From: Pasteurella testudinis DSM 23072
Lineage (GTDB): Bacteria > Pseudomonadota > Gammaproteobacteria > Enterobacterales > Pasteurellaceae
Assembly (NCBI RefSeq): GCF_900176075.1
Contig: NZ_FWWV01000057.1
Location: forward strand, 1-64,000
Direction of reading: 5' to 3'
Length of the DNA: 64,000 bases
The notes under the pieces were generated by a model. It was not told where the DNA came from. It searched no databases and was given only the letters and a program-made list of their open reading frames with translations. Positions 59,174 through 64,000 of this stretch are shown here, one piece after another. The position numbers and the translations under genes were made by a program. Each line of letters opens with the position of its first letter. Position 1 is the stretch's first letter.

Positions 59174-60084
59174 TAATGCGGCGTTGCAGATTCGGTGCGT
59201 GCCAGTAAAAAATCAACCAACACATTGATTTTTCTCGCCTGCGTGCTGTTTTTCAGGTAGTAGAGATAGGTCGGGGGATAGGTGTACCAATGCGGTTCCA
59301 ACACAGGCACCAGCATGGTTTTGTCCGCCTCTTGCCGGTAAAGCGGCTCGAAGATCCGGCCTATGCCCAAGTGGCGGCAAACCGCGTCGTTGACCATATT
59401 GATGTCGTTACAAATCAGCGCCAGCGGCATGGTGACGCACACGGGCTCGGCCTGCTCGATAAGCCGCAGCGGCAGCAGGGATTTTGAGGTCATCAGGCGG
59501 TAGCCGATCAATTTGTGCTGCTGCAAATCGTCGATGCAGGCGGGGGTGCCGTGTCGGGCGAGGTAGGCCGGCGAGGCAAACAGCCCTTCGCGCATCGGTG
59601 CCAGCAGTTTGCGCGCCACCATGCCTTCGTCAATCTGATCACCGAAGCGGATGCCGAGATCGAATTCCTCCGCCAGAATATCGATGGTGCCGTCGTTCAG
59701 CGACACTTCCAGCAGAATTTGCGGATAGCTTTGGCAAAATTCGGCAAACAGTGGCCGTAACGCGGCGTGATAGGCCAAGCGGGAAACGGTGATTTTGATG
59801 TGGCCGGACGGCGTTTGCGCCAGCTCGCGCACTTGGTCGAAAGCCTGTTCCAGATTGTGCAGGCTGTGGGCGGTTTGGCCGTGCAGCAAGCGTCCGGCTT
59901 CCGTCAGCTTGATGCTGCGGGTGTTGCGCACAAACAGCGGCAAGCCCAGTTGTTGTTCCAGTAATTTTAATGATTTGCTGACGGCGGTGGCGCTGATGTG
60001 TAGCTTGCGTGCGGCAGCGGCGATGTTGCCCTCGCGCACGATGGTGTGAAAGACGGTTAACTGCCCGAAGATTGCGCTGTTCAT
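59173..60084 (-). CDS. LysR-family transcriptional regulator
   Basis: The 303-residue protein starts MNSAIFGQLTVFHTIVREGN; winged helix with KLHISATAVSKSLKLLEQQLG and a substrate domain (GHIKITVSRLAYHAALRPLF; EFDLGIRFGDQIDEGM). It is divergent from the flavodoxin-fold gene, 183 bp apart, and probably regulates it. ATG 60084 is preferred over the TTG at 60096. Confidence 0.9.
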   Translation of the reverse strand: MNSAIFGQLTVFHTIVREGNIAAAARKLHISATAVSKSLKLLEQQLGLPLFVRNTRSIKLTEAGRLLHGQTAHSLHNLEQAFDQVRELAQTPSGHIKITVSRLAYHAALRPLFAEFCQSYPQILLEVSLNDGTIDILAEEFDLGIRFGDQIDEGMVARKLLAPMREGLFASPAYLARHGTPACIDDLQQHKLIGYRLMTSKSLLPLRLIEQAEPVCVTMPLALICNDINMVNDAVCRHLGIGRIFEPLYRQEADKTMLVPVLEPHWYTYPPTYLYYLKNSTQARKINVLVDFLLARTESATPH

Positions 60085-60267
60085 GTGGTTTTTCAATGGG
60101 GTTTGCCTGCTGATATTAAGAACTTTTGGTTGTGATTCTATCCATTATTAACCATTAAAAGTTTTTATTCAACTGTCTTATAATAACCAAGATTGGTATT
60201 CCGGCACGGCGTGTTCAGCGGCGATAAAACGGGATTGTTTTCACTTTAGACGAATGAGGAATGGGTA

Positions 60268-60858
60268 ATGGTAAAAGTAGCGATCGTATATCACAGCGGC
60301 AAAGGCCACACGGCCATGCAGGCACAATCCATCAAAAACGGCGCCGAATCGGTGGAAGGGGTGGAGGTGTTGTATTGGAACGTGGAAGAAGCCGCCGACA
60401 AACTGGATTTGCTCGACGGCGCTGATGCGATTGTGTTCGGCTGCCCGACGTATATGGGCAATGTTTCGGCCGGCATGAAAGCCTTTCAGGAACATGCGGT
60501 TTCACGCTGGTCCAGCCGTGCCTGGCAGGATAAAATCGCCGGTGCGTTCACTACCTCGACCAATTTGGCCGGCGACAAGGAAAACACCTTGATGGGCTTG
60601 CTCACCAATGCCATGCAGTTGGGCATGATTTTCGTCAGCCTCGGCATCATACCTGCGGCCAACGAGCCGGAATCGCTGCACACGGCGGCAGGGCCGAGCG
60701 AAAACGCCGTCAACCGCACCGACACCAGCTTGGGTGCGGTGGCCAGCGCCATGCTGTGCGAACCGGAACAAATGGCCAAAGGCGATTTGGAAACGGCATA
60801 TCTCTACGGGCAACGCATCGCCAATATCACCTGCCAATTTGTGCGCGGACGCCGATAA
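60268..60858 (+). CDS. Flavodoxin-family NAD(P)H-dependent oxidoreductase (WrbA-like)
   Basis: The 196-residue protein starts MVKVAIVYHSGKGHTAMQAQ, the FMN phosphate loop, and has FGCPTYMGNVSAGMKAFQEH and AGAFTTSTNLAGDKENTL, as in WrbA-like quinone reductases. It likely reduces quinones under stress. Start ATG 60268. It ends 40 bp before a composite hairpin. Confidence 0.88.
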   Translation: MVKVAIVYHSGKGHTAMQAQSIKNGAESVEGVEVLYWNVEEAADKLDLLDGADAIVFGCPTYMGNVSAGMKAFQEHAVSRWSSRAWQDKIAGAFTTSTNLAGDKENTLMGLLTNAMQLGMIFVSLGIIPAANEPESLHTAAGPSENAVNRTDTSLGAVASAMLCEPEQMAKGDLETAYLYGQRIANITCQFVRGRR

Positions 60859-60898
60859 GCACGGTGTCACGCGGGGCGTGTTTACGCCAGCTGTTTTC

Positions 60899-60957
60899 AG
60901 GCCGTCTGAACGCCTTTTTCCTTGTTTTCAAAGGAAAAAGTGCGGTTCAGACGGCCT
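60899..60957 (+). terminator. Long DUS/USS hairpin terminator
   Basis: AGGCCGTCTGAA (60899-60910) plus CGCCTTTTTCC pairs with GGAAAAAGTGCGG joined to TTCAGACGGCCT (60946-60957). The right arm is a perfect composite (60938-60957) and the left arm a decayed one, so both arms were once composite. It follows the flavodoxin-fold gene. Confidence 0.88.
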
Positions 60958-61016
60958 TGTTGTGCTATGCTTAAAAACCATTATCACGGACAAACCCGCC
61001 GACAGGAAACGAAACC

Positions 61017-61958
61017 ATGCTTGACGCAATCCACGACCTTCCGAATGCCGACACCTTTGCAAAAACCGACCTCATCGACAAAGGGTGGTCGAGCGATAAA
61101 AAATACTGCGTAACAACGGTTTACGGCGAAAAACGATTACTGCGTATCTCGGATATCGCCGAATATGAAAACAAAAAGCACGAATTTGAACTGATGAAGC
61201 GTTTTTCATTGACGGGTATCAAGATGTCGCAACCGCTTGATTTCGGCATCTGTCATGGCGGAAAAAGTGTCTATCAGCTGCTGACTTGGTGCGAGGGCGA
61301 GGAGGCAAAAGAATTGTTGCCGTCGCTATCGCAACAAGTGCAATATGAATTCGGTTGCAAAGCAGGGCAAATGCTGAGAACCATGCAGGCGGTTGAAAGC
61401 CATCCGCCCTCCGCCGATTGGGCAACGGTGTATGGCGGTAAAGTCAGACAGTATCTCGAAGATTATCAATCCTGCGGCGAAACATTGCTCGGTGCCGAAC
61501 TGCTTTTTCCTTTTTTGAACAAACACATGTCTTGTTTGCAGCAGCGTCCGATGAGTCTGTTGCACGCCGATTTCCAGTCCGACAATATGGTGATCTCGCC
61601 GCAGAACGAGCTGTATGTCATCGATTTTCAAGGCAGCGGTTTGGTGGATCCCTATTATGCACTGACGGGGGCGATGGTCACGGCAGAGGTGAGCCCGCCG
61701 TTTGCCATCGGGCAGCTCCACAGCTATTTTGACGGTGATGTGCCGGCGGATTTTTGGACGCTCAATGCGTTTTATCTGGCGGCGGAAAGCATTCATGCCT
61801 TTACGGTGGCGGTCACTTTGGGCAAGGAAGAAGTGGCGTATTCAAATGAATTGATGCGGACGATGCTGGCGTGGTTCGATAATTTGAACAACCTTGTGCC
61901 GGGCTGGTTTATCGTAAAAGATTGTTTGACGCAAAACGACCGGTTTTTGAGTGCATAA
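61017..61958 (+). CDS. Aminoglycoside phosphotransferase-family kinase
   Basis: The 313-residue protein has the APH catalytic loop HADFQSDN (183-190) and the metal-binding IDFQGSGLVDP (202-212) in a choline/aminoglycoside kinase-like fold. An N-terminal lobe contains YGEKRLLRISDIAEYENKKHEFE. The substrate may be an aminoglycoside, a macrolide-like compound or a small metabolite; resistance cannot be claimed from sequence. It ends next to a DUS-like sequence (CAGACGGCCT, 61971-61980). Confidence 0.85.
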   Translation: MLDAIHDLPNADTFAKTDLIDKGWSSDKKYCVTTVYGEKRLLRISDIAEYENKKHEFELMKRFSLTGIKMSQPLDFGICHGGKSVYQLLTWCEGEEAKELLPSLSQQVQYEFGCKAGQMLRTMQAVESHPPSADWATVYGGKVRQYLEDYQSCGETLLGAELLFPFLNKHMSCLQQRPMSLLHADFQSDNMVISPQNELYVIDFQGSGLVDPYYALTGAMVTAEVSPPFAIGQLHSYFDGDVPADFWTLNAFYLAAESIHAFTVAVTLGKEEVAYSNELMRTMLAWFDNLNNLVPGWFIVKDCLTQNDRFLSA

Positions 61959-62042
61959 AACAGACGGCCTTGTTGTGCTTGGCGGTTTGAGAAAATGAGT
62001 AAAATTTCATCGCACCCCTTGCAAAAAGTCTTAAAAATGACT

Positions 62043-62077
62043 AAAATAGTCAAATTGATAACTTTTAGGACTATTTT
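62043..62077. promoter_or_regulatory. Inverted repeat before the second marR gene
   Basis: AAAATAGTC (62043-62051) and GACTATTTT (62069-62077) are a perfect 9-bp inverted repeat with a 17-bp spacer, ending right at the ATG. AGTC...GACT (62027-62042) lies just before. Likely autoregulatory operator. Confidence 0.6.
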
Positions 62078-62542
62078 ATGCATTCAATCTACAATCTTGA
62101 CGAGCTGGACAGTTTGGTCAGCGAAATCGGTGATTTGCACGAACAATGGGTGAGGCAACACGAGTTGGGCTTCAACCATTTTGCGGTGTTGTATTCGCTT
62201 GCCACGGAAGGGCAATACACCCAACAGCAGATTTGCCAAGACTGGCTGCTGCCCAAGCAAACCGTGTTTAATGTGTGCAAAGCGTTCAGACAAAGCGGCA
62301 TGGTGCAAATGCACAGCAATCCTGCCAACGGGCGTGAGCGGATTTTGCAATTGACCGCAGCAGGCAAAGCCAAAGCCCTGCCGGTGGTAGCGGCACATCA
62401 AGCCTTGAGCGAGCGGTTGTTCGAAGAATTCGGGGCAGAACAGTCCGAGCAACTGTTTGATTTGTTGCAGCAGTTTTTGCAATTGTTCAAGCACACCGTC
62501 GCCCAAGATGCCGGGCAGGAAAGGCGGCAGGAGCGTAGCTGA
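62078..62542 (+). CDS. MarR-family transcriptional regulator
   Basis: The 154-residue protein has the winged helix QICQDWLLPKQTVFNVCKAF (44-63) and wing NPANGRERILQLTAAG. It is a paralogue of the regulator at 54398. The stop overlaps the next start by one base (TGATG), so it is in an operon with the membrane-protein gene and probably regulates that exporter-like gene. The start has no clear Shine-Dalgarno site (ACTTTTAGGACT only). Confidence 0.88.
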   Translation: MHSIYNLDELDSLVSEIGDLHEQWVRQHELGFNHFAVLYSLATEGQYTQQQICQDWLLPKQTVFNVCKAFRQSGMVQMHSNPANGRERILQLTAAGKAKALPVVAAHQALSERLFEEFGAEQSEQLFDLLQQFLQLFKHTVAQDAGQERRQERS

Positions 62543-63384
62543 TGTGGCGGACACTGAAACACATCGGTCGCACCCACCGCAAAAAATTGTTGGTGACCTT
62601 TACTATCGTGGCACTTGAGAACCTGCTGTATCTGATTTATCCGCTGTTCGGCGCGTTTGCCGTCAATGCGGTGATGGCGGGCAATGTCTGGCAGGCACTG
62701 GTGTATGCCGCATTGGTGCTTGCCATGTGGTTGGTGGGGGCGGTTCGGCGGGCGGTGGACACCCGCACTTTCGCCCGCATCTATTCGGCACTGGTGGTGC
62801 CGGTGATTGTGGAACAGCGTATGCAGGCACAAACGCACTCTACAATCAGCGCACGGGTGGCGTTGTCGAGAGAGTTTGTGGATTTTTTTGAAGAGCATTT
62901 GCCCACGGCGGTGACGTCGTTGGTGTCGGTGATCGGCGCCTGTGTGATGCTGCTGGCGCTTGAATGGTGGTCGGGCGTGCTGGCGACGGCGATTCTGCTG
63001 TTTTTTGCACTGCTGCTGCCCCGCTTCAGCCGCATCAGCAACAAGCTGTACGAAGTGCTGAACAACCGCTTGGAAAAAGACGTGGAGATGATTCAAACGG
63101 CGGAAAGCATGCAGTTGCACAAGCATTACGATCTGGTCGCACAATTGCGGATTTGGATTTCCAACCGTGAAGCGCTGGCGTATTTGTGCATCGGCGTGGC
63201 GGCCTGCCTGCTGTTCGGCTTTACCCTGGTGTGGATTACGCTTAACGGCTACGGCAGTGCCGGGCATATTTACGCACTGACGACCTATATGTGGATGTTT
63301 GCCATGAGCCTCGACGACATGCCTTTTCTGATTGAAAAATATTCCAATCTGAAAGACATTGCCGAGCGGGTGAAGGTGGGCTGA
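62542..63384 (+). CDS. ABC-exporter-like transmembrane protein without ATPase domain
   Basis: The 280-residue protein has about six hydrophobic segments in the type IV (ABC-B) exporter pattern (FTIVALENLLYLIYPLFGAF; LVVPVIVEQRMQAQ; SREFVDFFEEHLP; LLALEWWSGVLATAILLFFA). It ends DIAERVKVG with no nucleotide-binding domain, and none follows. It may pair with an ATPase elsewhere or be a distinct half-transporter. The overlap with marR indicates co-expression. Confidence 0.75.
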   Translation: MWRTLKHIGRTHRKKLLVTFTIVALENLLYLIYPLFGAFAVNAVMAGNVWQALVYAALVLAMWLVGAVRRAVDTRTFARIYSALVVPVIVEQRMQAQTHSTISARVALSREFVDFFEEHLPTAVTSLVSVIGACVMLLALEWWSGVLATAILLFFALLLPRFSRISNKLYEVLNNRLEKDVEMIQTAESMQLHKHYDLVAQLRIWISNREALAYLCIGVAACLLFGFTLVWITLNGYGSAGHIYALTTYMWMFAMSLDDMPFLIEKYSNLKDIAERVKVG

Positions 63385-63418
63385 GGGGGAAAATCTTTCA
63401 TTGCCCAACGGTGGAGAA

Positions 63419-63465
63419 AGGCCGTCTGAAACCGCACTTTGATGGTGTTAAGTTTCAGACGGCAT
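63419..63465. terminator. DUS hairpin with composite, between convergent genes
   Basis: AGGCCGTCTGAA (63419-63430) plus ACCGCACTT (63431-63439) faces TTCAGACGGCAT (63454-63465). The stem is extended by the AC/GT next to the DUS. It serves the membrane-protein gene and the convergent LysR gene; its right arm ends exactly at the LysR stop. Confidence 0.85.
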
Positions 63466-64000
63466 TTATCCATGCTTCTCCAACCACTCCCCACAAAAAT
63501 CCACAAACGCCCGTACAATCGCCGAAGGGTGGCGGTATTGTGGATAAATTAAATGCACCATAAACACAGAAAACGGATAATCAGGCAAAATTTCCACCAA
63601 TTCCCCGCTTGCAATCATGGGCTTGGCAAGCATATCGGGCAAATCGCCAATGCCATTATTTTGCAGCAACCAATGGCGTAAATGAATGTAGTCATTGCAA
63701 CTAAACTTCGGCTTGATAGTAGTGCGTTGCTCCCCCAGCGCCCATGCGGCGGTGATGTCGGTGGTTTCCACCCACGCACACAGCGGATAATGCTGTAATT
63801 CGTCAGGCACAGACGGCTTGCCATGCGTGGCGATAAAATCAGGCGTGGCAACCAGCTTCAATTGCAGTTTCATCATCGGTTTGACTATCATTAGCTCGGT
63901 ATCAGGCGTACCGATACGCACCGCTACATCAAAACCATCGGCAATCAAATCCACCTTGCGATTACTCGCCACCACATGCACATCAATATCGGGGTATTGC
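63466..64000 (-). CDS. LysR-family regulator, C-terminal part (cut by window edge)
   Basis: The visible 177 residues are the substrate-binding domain of a LysR protein: QYPDIDVHVVASNRKVDLIA then DGFDVAVRIG, LVATPDFIATHGKPSVPDEL and YRHPSAIVRAFVDFCGEWL. The helix-turn-helix and start lie beyond 64000. The target is unknown. Confidence 0.88.
   Translation of the reverse strand, partial: QYPDIDVHVVASNRKVDLIADGFDVAVRIGTPDTELMIVKPMMKLQLKLVATPDFIATHGKPSVPDELQHYPLCAWVETTDITAAWALGEQRTTIKPKFSCNDYIHLRHWLLQNNGIGDLPDMLAKPMIASGELVEILPDYPFSVFMVHLIYPQYRHPSAIVRAFVDFCGEWLEKHG

Noticed and set aside
61017-61958. Calling the APH-fold kinase an antibiotic resistance gene
   Set aside because: Only the generic catalytic motifs are visible; many such kinases act on metabolites, and no mobile resistance context is present.

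Overview
The window looks like a chromosome segment of a gammaproteobacterium in the Pasteurellaceae, on the Haemophilus/Aggregatibacter/Pasteurella side. The S10-spc-alpha ribosomal cluster has Haemophilus-like content and order. The 9-bp uptake signal sequence (USS) AAGTGCGGT, or its complement, recurs throughout and often forms inverted pairs used as terminators. nadR next to an FMN-riboswitch-controlled ribB also fits. No rRNA, tRNA or CRISPR array was seen.

Layout, left to right. (1) 1-2.5 kb: the edge of an ISAs1-type insertion sequence and an ornithine decarboxylase. (2) 2.7-16.7 kb: S10 operon (rpsJ-rpsQ), spc operon (rplN-rpmJ) and alpha operon (rpsM-rplQ), each with a visible control region: an L4-type attenuator, a consensus spc promoter with leader hairpins, and the S4 pseudoknot region before rpsM. 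(3) 16.7-20.1 kb: phosphoesterase, nadR, ubiK, FMN riboswitch and ribB. (4) 20.2-30.4 kb: a sugar operon (SorC-type regulator, binding-protein ABC importer with a DUF2291 lipoprotein, split transketolase, FGGY kinase, isomerase) that matches the transketolase route of D-apiose catabolism. The palindrome GAATATATATTC lies before the importer and again before the transketolase genes and is a candidate operator. (5) 30.5-33.1 kb: potD, a WYL regulator and a glutathione transferase.

(6) From about 33.2 kb to the end the character changes. The neisserial DNA uptake sequence (DUS) GCCGTCTGAA, which I did not see in the first 33.2 kb, appears about 21 times while the Pasteurellaceae USS continues. 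Nine times the two are joined directly, always in the same relative orientation, as AGGCCGTCTGAACCGCACTT or a form with one more A. Four Correia-like miniature elements (TATAGT...ACTATA ends, units of about 107 bp) lie in the same region, and two of them carry a second such element nested at the same internal site. The genes are mobile-style cassettes: redox enzymes, short-chain dehydrogenases, metallo-beta-lactamase-fold proteins, an arginase-family enzyme, a LysE exporter, a flavin amine oxidase, and many LysR, MarR, AraC and Lrp regulators, usually divergent from a target gene.

(7) 41-52 kb within this region: an unusual type I restriction-modification island. A half-size specificity gene is coupled to hsdM, followed by a RhuM remnant, intact rhuM, a full two-domain hsdS, a DUF3800 gene coupled to a small candidate nuclease gene, hsdR with its own palindrome-marked upstream region, a four-helix membrane protein, and a YgjP-type metallopeptidase. 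The simplest reading is a Pasteurellaceae core chromosome carrying a block that exchanges DNA with Neisseriaceae, in which the extragenic elements have become dual-specificity uptake and terminator sequences.
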